NCBI GenBank assembly: GCA_043757025.1
Contig: JAYVQG010000125.1
Span: forward strand, 1 to 31,155
Length of the DNA stretch: 31,155 nt
Direction of reading: 5' to 3'
DNA from: Limnoglobus sp043757025
Lineage (GTDB): Bacteria > Planctomycetota > Planctomycetia > Gemmatales > Gemmataceae
The position numbers and the translations under genes were made by a program. Positions 22,900 to 31,133 of this stretch are shown one piece after another. The notes beneath the pieces were generated by a model that was given only the letters and a program-made list of their open reading frames with translations, was not told where the DNA came from and did not search any database. The number at the start of each line of letters is the position of its first letter. The first letter of the stretch is position 1.

Positions 22900-24030
22900 A
22901 TGACGGAAGCAGAATGGCTTTGCAGGAAAACCGTGATACTCGATTCCCTGAACCACTTGCCGCAACTTCCACTGCGCCGCGATTGGCGGATCGGCTGTGC
23001 GGGTGCCGGTTTCATCATGCGGGATTGCCACCTCGTGGCGTACCGGAATGCCGGCTTCAATCCCGTGGCGATCGCGTCGCGCACGCTGGCCACTGCCACG
23101 GAAGTCGCTGTCACCCGTGGTGTTCCGCGCGTTCACCGGACCATCGACGATCTGCTTGCGGATGACTCGATCGAGATTCTCGATGTGGCGGTGCCACCCG
23201 ATGTGCAGCCCGATCTGATTCGCAAAGCCGTCGAACGCGGTCGCGGTCGGCTGCGTGGCATCCTTGCGCAGAAGCCCATGGCGCTGTCGGTGCGCGATGC
23301 ACGCGACTTGGTAGATCGTTGCGAGGAAGCGGGGATCGTTCTCGGCGTCAACCAAAATATGCGGTTCGATCAGTCGATCCGCGTGGCGAAGCAACTGCTT
23401 GCTGGCGGGTTTCTCGGCGAGCCGGTGTTGGCCACGATCGACATGCGCGCGATCCCGCACTGGATGCCGTGGGCGAAAGCGTTGCCGTCGCTTTCGACGT
23501 TCGTGATGAGCATTCACCACCTCGATACGTTCCGCTACTGGCTGGGCACGCCGGACCGCGTGCTGGCAAGTACGCGACCCGATCCGCGCACGATGTTCCC
23601 GCACACCGATGGCATCAATTTGAGCATTTTGGAATACGACAACGGGGCACGTGCCTCGGCTTGGGACGACGTCTGGGCGGGGCCGATTCGCGAGGGCACG
23701 GGTAGCGATTTCCGCATCAATTGGCGGCTCGAAGGTACCGAAGGTTTGGCACTCGGCACCATCGGCTGGCCGAAGTACCCCGCACGCGAACCGAGCACGT
23801 TGGAGTTCTGCACGACCCGCGAACCGGGTGTCTGGCATCGCCCGCAATGGAGCGAGGTCTGGTTCCCCGATGCGTTCGTCGGTACGATGGCGCAGTTGAT
23901 GGTCGCGTTGGAAACCGGCACGACGCCGGAGATCGGCGGTCGCGACAACATCGAAACCATCGCGTTGTGCGAAGCCGTGTTTGCGGCCGCGCACGAACAC
24001 CGCGTCACGACGGTACGCGAATTCTTGTGA
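22900..24030 (+). CDS. Gfo/Idh/MocA-family NAD(P)-dependent oxidoreductase
   Basis: The 376-residue protein has an N-terminal Rossmann fold beginning RIGCAGAGFIMRDCHLVAYR (about 30-49), the second strand VAIASR, ILDVAVPPDVQPDLI, and ILAQKPMAL (about 124-132), where QKP stands for the EKP motif that carries the catalytic Lys. GVNQNMRFD and FVMSIHHLDTFRYWLG match the C-terminal substrate-binding domain, the HHxxD pattern supplying the active-site His. These enzymes oxidise or reduce sugars and inositols; the substrate is unknown. The first 28 residues are not part of the fold, so a later start is possible. It may be co-transcribed with the nuclease-like gene ten bases upstream. Confidence 0.92.
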   Translation: MTEAEWLCRKTVILDSLNHLPQLPLRRDWRIGCAGAGFIMRDCHLVAYRNAGFNPVAIASRTLATATEVAVTRGVPRVHRTIDDLLADDSIEILDVAVPPDVQPDLIRKAVERGRGRLRGILAQKPMALSVRDARDLVDRCEEAGIVLGVNQNMRFDQSIRVAKQLLAGGFLGEPVLATIDMRAIPHWMPWAKALPSLSTFVMSIHHLDTFRYWLGTPDRVLASTRPDPRTMFPHTDGINLSILEYDNGARASAWDDVWAGPIREGTGSDFRINWRLEGTEGLALGTIGWPKYPAREPSTLEFCTTREPGVWHRPQWSEVWFPDAFVGTMAQLMVALETGTTPEIGGRDNIETIALCEAVFAAAHEHRVTTVREFL

Positions 24031-24115
24031 ACCTTCGGTACACTGGTAGCGTCTCATACCCGAGCCTCGCGACGGCACTGGATAGGCTCTCAAAAAAACC
24101 GTCGCAACTTTACCT

Positions 24116-25225
24116 ATGGCCGACTTGAAACTGCGTCATGCGATTGCCCTCGAAGCCGCCCGGCTGATGTACGAACGGTCGGAGTCCGAGTACTTCACCG
24201 CGAAGAAAAAGGCGGCGAAGCGACTTTGTCGCGGGTACGTCAAACCGAGCGACTTGCCGAGCAACACCGAAGTCCGCGATCTCATCCAACTGTTCGCCCG
24301 CACCCACGAAGGCGAATCCCGCACCACGAATCTCAAGCAGATGCGGCTGTACGCACTGCAACTCATGCGACTCCTCCGCCGGTTCCGCCCACGGCTCATC
24401 GGCAGCGTTATGACCGGCCACACCCGCAAGGGGTCGGACATCGATTTGCACCTGTTCAGCGACTTCATCGAGCCGATAGCGACGACGCTCGAAAGCGAAG
24501 GTTTGACGTACGAAGTCGAGTACAAAAAAGTGACGAAAGACGGCGAGCCGCGCATTTATACGCACGTCCACGTCTTCGGCACCTTTCAGATGGAACTGAC
24601 GGTTTACGCAGAGAATCAAGCGCATTACGTGTTCAAGTCGTCGATCACCGGGAAGGGCATCGAGCGGGCTTCGATTGCGGAACTCGAAGCGTTGATGCGC
24701 GAGGAATATCCGGGTTGGAACCTCGATGAGGCACTCGAAGAAGAACGGCAAACGGTCGATCCGTATCAACTCTTTCGCTTGTTGTTACTGCCGCTCGAAA
24801 GCGTTCGGCAGAGTGCGGTCTGGCACCCCGAAGGCGATGTGCTGTACCACACGCTGCAAGTGTTCGAACTCGCAAAAGACGCGCGGCCGTGGGACGAGGA
24901 GTTCCTGCTCGCGGCGCTGTTGCACGATGTCGGGAAGGGCATCGACCCCGGCGACCACGTCGGCGCGGCACTGCAAACGCTCGACGGTTTGCTGACCGAG
25001 CGAACCGTGTGGCTAATCGAGAACCACATGCTCGCGCACGACTTCCGGGCGAACCGCCTCGGGGCACGCGCGAAGCACCGCCTCGAAACGCACGAGGAAT
25101 TTGAAGACCTGATGTTGCTAAACGAGTGCGACACCGGCGGTCGCGTACCCGGCGCATTCGTCGGCACCGTCGATGAGGCTTTGCAGTTCATCAAAGACGT
25201 GGAACAATCGAACCGCGGAAAGTGA
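24116..25225 (+). CDS. Nucleotidyltransferase-HD domain fusion protein
   Basis: A 369-residue protein. After a helical N-terminus rich in Lys and Arg (FTAKKKAAKRLCRGYV) comes a polymerase-beta-type nucleotidyltransferase core: G96-S97 in RLIGSVMTGH and D108/D110 in GSDIDLHL, with a third acidic residue in QMELTVYAE (about 160). From about 235 there is an HD domain: H237 (VWHPEGD), H245 (LYHTLQVF), H270-D271 (AALLHDVGKG) and a later His in IENHMLAHD. The layout recalls GlnD and bacterial CCA-adding enzymes with HD domains, but the tRNA-head signatures and ACT domains are missing. The substrate is unknown. ATG 24116 is used; the 85-base gap before it holds no gene. Confidence 0.88.
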   Translation: MADLKLRHAIALEAARLMYERSESEYFTAKKKAAKRLCRGYVKPSDLPSNTEVRDLIQLFARTHEGESRTTNLKQMRLYALQLMRLLRRFRPRLIGSVMTGHTRKGSDIDLHLFSDFIEPIATTLESEGLTYEVEYKKVTKDGEPRIYTHVHVFGTFQMELTVYAENQAHYVFKSSITGKGIERASIAELEALMREEYPGWNLDEALEEERQTVDPYQLFRLLLLPLESVRQSAVWHPEGDVLYHTLQVFELAKDARPWDEEFLLAALLHDVGKGIDPGDHVGAALQTLDGLLTERTVWLIENHMLAHDFRANRLGARAKHRLETHEEFEDLMLLNECDTGGRVPGAFVGTVDEALQFIKDVEQSNRGK

Positions 25226-25257
25226 ATCGGCGGCTTCCGCGGCGCGGCGAATTCCGA

Positions 25258-25402
25258 TCACATTTTTGCGAGGTTGTCGAACAACCGCACCAGTGATGCC
25301 ATCAGTTTCTTGAAGTCGCCCTCGTGCAGACTTTCGTTCGGTGCGTGCGCGTTACTGGCGGGGTCTTCGATGCCCAAGAGCAGTGCGGCAGAAGCCGCTG
25401 CG
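25258..25402 (-). pseudogene. Leftover 3' end of an M20 dipeptidase gene
   Basis: The minus strand reads ALLLGIEDPASNAHAPNESL, then HEGDFKKLMASLVRLFDNLA and a TGA stop, close to the last 48 codons of the full dipeptidase ending at 26282. DNA identity to 26285-26405 is roughly 80 % by eye, with most differences at third positions, so it is an old homologous copy and not a recent duplication. Upstream of the match (toward 25450) the base composition drops sharply. No start codon or ribosome-binding site is attached. Confidence 0.8.
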
Positions 25403-25452
25403 CGGTAGAACAATTTCTCGTTTGTTAAAATTAGTTTCTGATAATGATGCTG

Positions 25453-26277
25453 TTAATTGACATTGCCAACTCGACTCAAAGAGGCCTTCAAAACTTCACG
25501 AGGAATGCGAAGTATTTCAGCAAATTTATCTGATCTAGCCCTGAATAGGGGAATCAAGTCCGATTCATCTGAGCACAAAGATTGTGTAAAATCTTTGTCG
25601 AATGTCACTCCACGATGTAGATATTCTAACGCAGAGTTGTATTCGCCTAGCAGCGACAGTATGCACACACAATTGTAAACTGGTCGCAAGTAAACGGCTT
25701 TCTTGGAGTTTGCCAAATCGTCAGCTTGTTTGAATAGGTTTAGCGCGGATTCAAAAAGTGTTGTTCGCTGATTTTGATTGCGATCGAGTTTCGCTTCCTC
25801 GTAAATAGCAATCGCTTGCTGTACCAAGGCTTCGGCCTTTTTTGGCACTTTTGGAATGTGTGTTCTGTCCGCCGCGAGCGATTCTGACCTCTGACGGGCT
25901 GCCTCGTAACGTCCCATTTTCATCAATTCCCTGATCTCGGCCATCTCAGAGTCAAAGCTGACATAATGTGAAAGCTTGATTTCCAACTTTCTCAGCCGTT
26001 CTGCGAAGACCTCATCACGGCCGAAAAAGAGCGCTTCACGATTCCAGATAGACAATACGACCACCACAGCCACTATCGCCACAAAAGCCACTGTGCCCGT
26101 GATAGCGAGCCCACTCGTCAAGCCGGCTCTCTCAGCGGCCGGACTAAGCAGGACGAATCCCAAGAACGCTTCGCCAATTAACAGAGTGAGTACATAGAAT
26201 CCCATCGGGTTGATGACAGCCGATACGAGCTGAACCCGTGAAGGTGTTGGATTGTCCGGTTGTTTCTCCTTCGCCAT
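25453..26277 (-). CDS. Membrane-anchored TPR-like protein on a lower-GC segment
   Basis: The 274-residue protein has a soluble N-terminus of about 20 residues, two hydrophobic segments (MGFYVLTLLIGEAFLGFVLL, and GTVAFVAIVAVVVVLSIW at about 61-78), then a cytoplasmic-type helical domain. The C-terminal half contains TPR-like units (ALVQQAIAIYEEAKLDRNQN, LLGEYNSALEYLHRGVTFDK) and ends in SDLIPLFRARSDKFAEIL, resembling the final helix of TPR proteins. Codon use is much richer in A/T than that of its neighbours. AAGGA in the last codons of the dipeptidase serves as ribosome-binding site, and only four bases separate the two genes. Function unknown; likely acquired by transfer with the dipeptidase 3' part. 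Confidence 0.8.
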   Translation of the reverse strand: MAKEKQPDNPTPSRVQLVSAVINPMGFYVLTLLIGEAFLGFVLLSPAAERAGLTSGLAITGTVAFVAIVAVVVVLSIWNREALFFGRDEVFAERLRKLEIKLSHYVSFDSEMAEIRELMKMGRYEAARQRSESLAADRTHIPKVPKKAEALVQQAIAIYEEAKLDRNQNQRTTLFESALNLFKQADDLANSKKAVYLRPVYNCVCILSLLGEYNSALEYLHRGVTFDKDFTQSLCSDESDLIPLFRARSDKFAEILRIPREVLKASLSRVGNVN

Positions 26278-26281
26278 AACG

Positions 26282-27664
26282 TCACATCCTTCCCAATTTA
26301 TCGAATAGGTACACCAGGGATGCCATCAGTTTTTTGAAGTCGCCTTCGTGTAAACTTTCGTTAGGCGCGTGGGCGTTGCTGGCAGGGTCTTCGATGCCCA
26401 ACAGTAAAGCGGGTGCGCCACCGAAGAGTTCCGCGAGCGGTCCTACGAAACCAATTGAGCCACCGACTCCGACTGCCACTGGTTCCCGATCAAAACCTGC
26501 TTTCAATGCTCCAAGAGCAGCCTCGAATGCAGGCCCACACGGGTCGATCATCCACCATTTGTTTGCCGCCCCATGCTGGGTGACTTGCACTTGAGCGCCC
26601 CAAGGCGTATCTGCGGTCAAATACGAACGGACCTGTTCAACCACATTTTCCGGCTTCATGTCGGGAACAATCCGGAAACTCAGGATTGCCGAGGCCTTCG
26701 GAAGTACCTGGTTTGATGCACCTTTCAGACTGCTCGCCTCTTGCGCGATCACGGTTACCGATGGACGTCGCCAAGTCTGTTCATAAACATTCAAACCCTC
26801 TTCGATAGAGTATCGCGCATTTGGCACCAAACCAATATGCTTTCTGAAACCCGCATCGTCCCAAGGCAGTTTCCGGTAATCAGATTTCTCTTTTTCAGTA
26901 ATGGCCCGCACGCTGTCGTAGAAGCCGGGAACGGGCAGTGGCTGATTCGGCGCGAACAGCTTCGACAGCACGACATTTAACGCCAGCGCCGCATCGGGGA
27001 CGGCACCGCCCGCCATGCCGCTATGTACGGGCATCCGTGCGGTCGTCACTTCGACCATCAGCGCGACAATGCCACGCAGCGAGTATGTGATACACGGCAA
27101 ACCGACTTCGATGTTCTCCGTGTCGCAAACGACGATGACGTCGGAATGGATCTTCTTTTTGTGCAGTTCGAAGAAATTGAGCAGGTTCTTCGAGCCGATT
27201 TCTTCCTCGCCCTCGACGACCATCTTGATGTTCACGGGAAGCTGATTCGATGTCTTGCGATACGCCGCGATTGCCCCAAGGAATGCGGAGATCGCGCCTT
27301 TGTCGTCGGCGGCTCCGCGCGCGAATAAACGGCCATCGCGGCGCGTGAGCTTCCACGGATCCGATAGCCATTGTTCGATGTAATTCACCGGTTGCACATC
27401 GTGGTGCGCGTACAGGAACACTGTCGGTTTGCCGGGGGCTTCGAGCCATTCGCCGTATGCGTACGGCAGCGAATTCCCGACCTTGATCGCTTCGACGTTG
27501 TGCAACCCCGCCTCGCGCATCATGTCGCAAGTGAGGGCGGCGGTGCGTTCGATTTCGGTTTGATGTTCGCCATCGGTGGAAATGCTCGGCACTGCCACGA
27601 GGTTTGAAAGTCCGCCGATGATCGCTTCGTGGTTCTTCGCCAGCCAGTCGAGTGCAGCCTGCAT
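26282..27664 (-). CDS. M20-family metallodipeptidase (mosaic gene)
   Basis: The 460-residue enzyme probably removes N-terminal residues from small peptides with two zinc or manganese ions. Ligands are visible: H87 and D89 (YAHHDVQP), bridging D120 (GAADDKG), catalytic E153 with E154 (EGEEEIGS), D181 (VVCDTEN) and the C-terminal His in NAHAPNES. The dimerisation lid lies around 200-320. The 5' half (27664 down to about 26930) has host-like GC and codons, while the 3' half is visibly lower in GC, like the gene that follows. This suggests recombination within the gene. AGAGG stands nine bases before the ATG at 27664. Confidence 0.93.
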   Translation of the reverse strand: MQAALDWLAKNHEAIIGGLSNLVAVPSISTDGEHQTEIERTAALTCDMMREAGLHNVEAIKVGNSLPYAYGEWLEAPGKPTVFLYAHHDVQPVNYIEQWLSDPWKLTRRDGRLFARGAADDKGAISAFLGAIAAYRKTSNQLPVNIKMVVEGEEEIGSKNLLNFFELHKKKIHSDVIVVCDTENIEVGLPCITYSLRGIVALMVEVTTARMPVHSGMAGGAVPDAALALNVVLSKLFAPNQPLPVPGFYDSVRAITEKEKSDYRKLPWDDAGFRKHIGLVPNARYSIEEGLNVYEQTWRRPSVTVIAQEASSLKGASNQVLPKASAILSFRIVPDMKPENVVEQVRSYLTADTPWGAQVQVTQHGAANKWWMIDPCGPAFEAALGALKAGFDREPVAVGVGGSIGFVGPLAELFGGAPALLLGIEDPASNAHAPNESLHEGDFKKLMASLVYLFDKLGRM

Positions 27665-27760
27665 CAGTACATTCCTCTTGGGTTTATCGATGAATCTACT
27701 TTACCGCGAATCGCTCATCGGGTAAACCGAAGGATCGAAGAGTTTCGCACGAGACGCACC

Positions 27761-28267
27761 ATGACAGCGAATCTACCGACATCGAACGGACGCAGCCTTT
27801 ACATCGGCGGCTGCCTCGGCTTCGCGATATTGTCGATCGTGCTGATCGGCGTCGTCGGTTGGATGACGGGCTATCTCGACGGCCGTCTGGGCGTGAAGAA
27901 TGCGGGGAATGATGTGCTAAAATTGCAAGTCGAGGCTTGGAATCGAGGCGATCTCAACGGCTTCCTCGCCACGTACCGCATGTCGGACGACGTCACGTTC
28001 TTCGGTGGCGGGGCTGTGACGAAGGGCTGGGCAGAGATTCTCGAACGCTACCAAAAAAGCTATGGAGGCCCTAATTCGCGGATGGGCCAACTCAAGTTCG
28101 AGAACGTGCAAGTCGAAGCACTCGCGTACGATTCCGCCCTCGTTCGCGGTCGTTGGGTCGTCAGCGACAACGGACAATCGAAGGGCGGCCTGTTCACGAT
28201 CCTCCTTCGCAAGGGGTCGGATGGCTGGAAAATTATCCACGACCACACCAGCTCCGATGCACCGTAA
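27761..28267 (+). CDS. NTF2-like (DUF4440/SnoaL-type) protein with a membrane anchor
   Basis: A 168-residue protein with one hydrophobic segment (YIGGCLGFAILSIVLIGVVG, about 14-33), then a small alpha+beta domain. The domain starts LKLQVEAWNRGDLNGFLATY, continues VTFFGGGAVTKGWAEILERY, and ends ALVRGRWVVSDNGQSKGGLF and GWKIIHDHTSS. This is the NTF2-like fold used by SnoaL and ketosteroid-isomerase relatives; the W-N-x-G-D and the final W-K-I-x-x-D-H-T are family hallmarks. Such domains bind small hydrophobic ligands or act as enzymes, but nothing here points to a substrate. The ATG at 27761 is chosen because the membrane segment follows; longer frames run into the divergent dipeptidase gene. 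The next gene starts 41 bases later. Confidence 0.85.
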   Translation: MTANLPTSNGRSLYIGGCLGFAILSIVLIGVVGWMTGYLDGRLGVKNAGNDVLKLQVEAWNRGDLNGFLATYRMSDDVTFFGGGAVTKGWAEILERYQKSYGGPNSRMGQLKFENVQVEALAYDSALVRGRWVVSDNGQSKGGLFTILLRKGSDGWKIIHDHTSSDAP

Positions 28268-28308
28268 TTTCCAAAACCGACATCCTATCCCCAGTGAGGT
28301 TCGTTCGC

Positions 28309-29178
28309 ATGTCACTCTCTCGCCGTTCGTTTCTGGCCGCCACCGGTGCGGCCACGCTCGCGGGTGTCGCCCGTTCCGAGACGCCGAAAGGTGCGAAGTT
28401 TCAACTCGGCCTCGTGACTTACAACGTCGTGCAGTCGTGGGATCTGCCGGCGATCTTGAAGGTGTGTCAGGCGAACGGTATCGCGGCGGTCGAGTGTCGC
28501 ACCACACACAAACACGGCGTCGAACCGAAGTTGACGGCCGACGAACGCAAGACCGTGAAGCAGCAATTCGCCGATGTCGGCGTGAAATTCTGGGGCAGTG
28601 GTAGCATCTGCGAGTTTCACTCGGCCGACAAATCCGTGGTGGCGAAGAACGTCGAAGACTGCAAGCAATTCGTGCAACTCGTTGCCGACCTCGGTGGCAA
28701 AGGTGTGAAGGTTCGCCCGAACGGCGTGGCGAAAGGCATGACCGTCGAAGCCGCTTGCAACCAGATCGGCGAGGCACTGAAGTTGTGCGGAAAAGCCGCC
28801 GCCGATGCGGGGATCGAAATCTGGGTCGAAGTTCACGGGCCGGTGACCGCGATCCCCAAAAACATGAAGGCGATCATGGACGTGTGCGGACACAAATCGG
28901 TAGGCGTCACCTGGAATTCAAATCCCACCGACATCGTCGACGGTTCGATTGCCGACGGTTTCGAGTTGCTGAAGTCGCACATTAAATCGTGCCACATCAA
29001 CGACCTAACCAACGACAAAGCCGGTAAGTATCCGTACCGCGATCTGTTCCAGCGACTGCAAGCCATCGGCTACGACCGCTACACGCTGTGCGAAGTCGGC
29101 AAATCGTACGACGTCGAGACCGGCACGCAGTTCCTGAAAGAGTACCGAGCGATGTGGTCGGAGTTGGTGAAAGGTTGA
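28309..29178 (+). CDS. Tat-exported sugar phosphate isomerase/epimerase (TIM barrel)
   Basis: The 289-residue protein starts with a twin-arginine signal, SRRSFLAATGAATLAGVA, so it is folded in the cytoplasm and exported. The xylose-isomerase-like TIM barrel follows: FQLGLVTYNVVQSWDL, GIAAVECRTTHKHGVE, VKFWGSGSICEFHS, GIEIWVEVHGPV, GVTWNSNPTDIVDGS, SHIKSCHINDL and YTLCEVG. The E, D, H and final E at strand ends (VEVHG, NPTDI, CHIND, LCEVG) match the metal-binding set of this family. Planctomycetes have many such exported isomerase-like proteins of unknown substrate. GAGG lies nine bases before the ATG at 28309. It follows the NTF2-like gene closely and ends four bases from convergent ispD. Confidence 0.9.
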   Translation: MSLSRRSFLAATGAATLAGVARSETPKGAKFQLGLVTYNVVQSWDLPAILKVCQANGIAAVECRTTHKHGVEPKLTADERKTVKQQFADVGVKFWGSGSICEFHSADKSVVAKNVEDCKQFVQLVADLGGKGVKVRPNGVAKGMTVEAACNQIGEALKLCGKAAADAGIEIWVEVHGPVTAIPKNMKAIMDVCGHKSVGVTWNSNPTDIVDGSIADGFELLKSHIKSCHINDLTNDKAGKYPYRDLFQRLQAIGYDRYTLCEVGKSYDVETGTQFLKEYRAMWSELVKG

Positions 29179-29182
29179 TCGT

Positions 29183-29923
29183 TCACCAACTGGGTTCGTC
29201 GTGGAAGTTTCCGCCACTCGGCGTTTCGGCGGCGGTTTTGTGCCGTGCTTTCACGACGGCTTCGGCGAGTTCGAGATCGTCCTTCGTCGTGATTTTGAAG
29301 TTCGTTGCCTTACTGGCAACGACGTAGACCGCATGGCCAATCGCTTCGATTAATTGCGCATCATCGGTAATTGCGGCACCGAGCTGACTGCGTTTCGCGT
29401 ACGCCTCGACTAGCCAATCGCGTCGGAAGACTTGCGGGGTCTGAGCTTGCCAAAGTCCCTGTCGGGGGACCGTGTCTATGATCTGCATCGATTCCTCATC
29501 GACCTTTTTGAGCGTATCCGCCACCGGTACCGCAAGCATCGCGGCCCCGTGCTGTCGTGCCGCCGCGAACACCGAATCGATCTGCGATGCTGTCACCAAT
29601 GGCCGTACGGCATCGTGAACGGCCACGTAATCGACATCGTCGGGTATCCGTGCCAGAGCGTTCGCGACCGACTCGAAACGCTCCGAACCGCCTGCGACGA
29701 TCTCCGCATTCGCGAATGCGAGCAAGTGCCCGAACCGCCCGCGAAACGTGTCGGTGTCTTCCGGCGAAATGACGATGTACACCCGCGAAACATCACTTCG
29801 CGTCCAGAACAACTCCGCCGACCGCTGCCAGATCGGTCGGCCATCCAGCCCGACAAACGGTTTCTTTTCCAGCCCACCAAACCGCGACGACTGACCCGCA
29901 GCCGGGATGATAACGGCAAACAT
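29183..29923 (-). CDS. ispD: 2-C-methyl-D-erythritol 4-phosphate cytidylyltransferase (IspD)
   Basis: IspD joins MEP and CTP to CDP-methylerythritol, the third step of the methylerythritol-phosphate isoprenoid route. The 246 residues show the nucleotide-binding loop IIPAAGQSSRFGG (about 5-17), the Lys in GLEKKPFV, AGGSERFESVANAL, the metal-binding VHDAVRPLV, and the C-terminal PRQGLWQAQTPQVF and AAITDDAQLIE motifs. AAGGGG lies about five bases before the ATG at 29923. A hairpin repeat element ends only 13 bases upstream, so it forms most of the leader. A C-terminal tail beyond ELAEAVVKAR is short and variable. Confidence 0.95.
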   Translation of the reverse strand: MFAVIIPAAGQSSRFGGLEKKPFVGLDGRPIWQRSAELFWTRSDVSRVYIVISPEDTDTFRGRFGHLLAFANAEIVAGGSERFESVANALARIPDDVDYVAVHDAVRPLVTASQIDSVFAAARQHGAAMLAVPVADTLKKVDEESMQIIDTVPRQGLWQAQTPQVFRRDWLVEAYAKRSQLGAAITDDAQLIEAIGHAVYVVASKATNFKITTKDDLELAEAVVKARHKTAAETPSGGNFHDEPSW

Positions 29924-29936
29924 GGCACCCCTTCAG

Positions 29937-30075
29937 GGCGAGCGGTGGGTGTCAGCCCACTGATCCCGCCATACGCAATCACAATTTCCAACAACCAACA
30001 CGCAAACTATCAATTGGAGATGGGCATTGCCAACGCCGCAGGAAGAATCAGGGGGCTGACGCCACCCCGCTCGCC
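29937..30075. repeat. Hairpin/MITE-like element, copy B
   Basis: This 139-bp block has inverted ends of about 30 bp: the left starts GGCGAGCGGTGGGTGTCAGC, the right, read inversely, GGCGAGCGGGGTGGCGTCAG. It shares the ends with the copy at 17465-17598 while the interior differs. The left end is 13 bases from the ispD start and the right end overlaps the last codons of the 30048-30383 gene, so the element fills the whole gap between them. No target duplication is apparent. Confidence 0.8.
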
Positions 30076-30383
30076 AAAACTGGCACGTTCTTCATCGATT
30101 GTTGCCACTCCGAAAGGCTCGTTCGCCACTCGTTCCACATCGTTTCTTGCTCGCTTAAAAGCTGTTCCACATCGTGTGCGTGTCGTTGCATCGCGTCGAG
30201 TTTCGCGTCCCATGCCCCATGCAATGCCGTCACCGTCGGCAAATGATCGACGTCGCGATGCACCAGTTTCGGAGCGGCAACATCCGCAGGCACATCGTAC
30301 TTTTGCAGGTCCGCCAAGCAATTGCAGATCGATTGTTCGATGTCGGCCAGCGTCGCGCGCCAGCTCAATTCGTTCGCGTTCAT
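30048..30383 (-). CDS. Small hypothetical helical protein
   Basis: A 111-residue protein starting MNANELSWRATLADIEQS that I do not recognise. It is mostly helical with a likely coiled coil in the second half (WDAKLDAMQRHAHDVEQLLS, EWRTSLSEWQQSMKN); the first part has two Cys (SICNCLADL). No signal or membrane segment is present. The last residues (VLASGVASAP) and the stop codon are encoded by the right end of the hairpin element, so the native C-terminus may have been replaced on insertion. ATG 30383 is preferred; a longer frame to 30482 begins in sequence resembling a GC-rich inverted repeat. It lies 125 bases upstream of ispD on the same strand. Confidence 0.65.
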   Translation of the reverse strand: MNANELSWRATLADIEQSICNCLADLQKYDVPADVAAPKLVHRDVDHLPTVTALHGAWDAKLDAMQRHAHDVEQLLSEQETMWNEWRTSLSEWQQSMKNVPVLASGVASAP

Positions 30384-30496
30384 GATCGCCCCCACGATCG
30401 AGAAATCGTGCCTTCCCCCGAAAGCACGCGCGTTACATAGCGAATGTTCCCCGCGATGGGGAGAGCAATTATTCGGCAGCATTGATCAATTTGCCA

Positions 30497-30630
30497 CAGT
30501 TTTGGGTGTCAAGTGCGTACCGAGTGGCTCCGACGCATAGTGACTCATGCCCGAAAATCGCAATCAACCATACATACCAACGATTTGCGTCCGATTTCGA
30601 TGGCTGCGAACCACGCCGGAACCAAAGTGT
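30497..30630. repeat. Dispersed intergenic repeat, copy 3
   Basis: It aligns with 6079-6230 in the same orientation: CAGTTTTGGGT at the left, then GACTCATGCCCGAA and GAACCACGCCGGAA at the right, with no gaps over 30542-30630. It lacks about 18 bases corresponding to the CACCCCCACCCATCCC tract of copy 2. It lies in the 388-base gap between the small hypothetical at 30048-30383 and the small membrane ORF at 30772-31071; the rest of that gap shows nothing else recognisable. Confidence 0.65.
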
Positions 30631-30771
30631 CGCCACCTGTGAGCACGGCGCTGCGACCCATGGCTAATCGCTAAAATCCCACTGAGGTAAAGACAAACCC
30701 TGCCAAGGGCTGCGAACACCTCAGCCATGCGGTTTGGTGCCGATTTGTTACGAAATCTCATACTATATGGT

Positions 30772-31071
30772 CTATTTAGATGTATTGTTTTTCGAGCCGA
30801 AGCGTCGACCGCGTGTCGCGATCCAAACGAATGTGCATAAAACGAGCGAGAAGTACAACATGAAGAGAGTCGCCAGTAGCATCGCGCACTCATAAAGTTC
30901 TGCGGAAGTGCGGATCGTGCCTGTCCCACTACGTAAATTCTCGTAAGCGTTGACCGTTAACATCGCCATGCTTCCGCCGCTATAAATCGAAACCCCAGTG
31001 AGTATCCGGACTGACCACGACCAGCGACCGCTCAGTGCATGTGCTGCAGTCGGGCATAAGTACCCGTCCAA
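30772..31071 (-). CDS. Possible small membrane protein
   Basis: A lower-GC frame of up to 99 residues. It contains two hydrophobic stretches, WSVRILTGVSIYSGGSMAML and ECAMLLATLFMLYFSLVLCT, followed by a basic tail (RGRRFGSKN), which fits a small two-helix membrane protein with the C-terminus in the cytoplasm. The only upstream start is TTG at 31071; ATG at 30969 would leave about 65 residues and one full helix. No family is recognised and no ribosome-binding site is clear, so the start and even the gene are uncertain. Confidence 0.4.
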   Translation of the reverse strand: MDGYLCPTAAHALSGRWSWSVRILTGVSIYSGGSMAMLTVNAYENLRSGTGTIRTSAELYECAMLLATLFMLYFSLVLCTFVWIATRGRRFGSKNNTSK

Positions 31072-31133
31072 GATCTATTCCGTGTATTCGACATTTTCTG
31101 TAAGTTAATGAGCACTTCAGGGAAGGGGTGGCT

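Noticed and set aside
22702..24093. 463-codon minus-strand frame opposite the oxidoreductase
   Set aside because: It is antisense to a clear Gfo/Idh/MocA gene and shows no recognisable domain.
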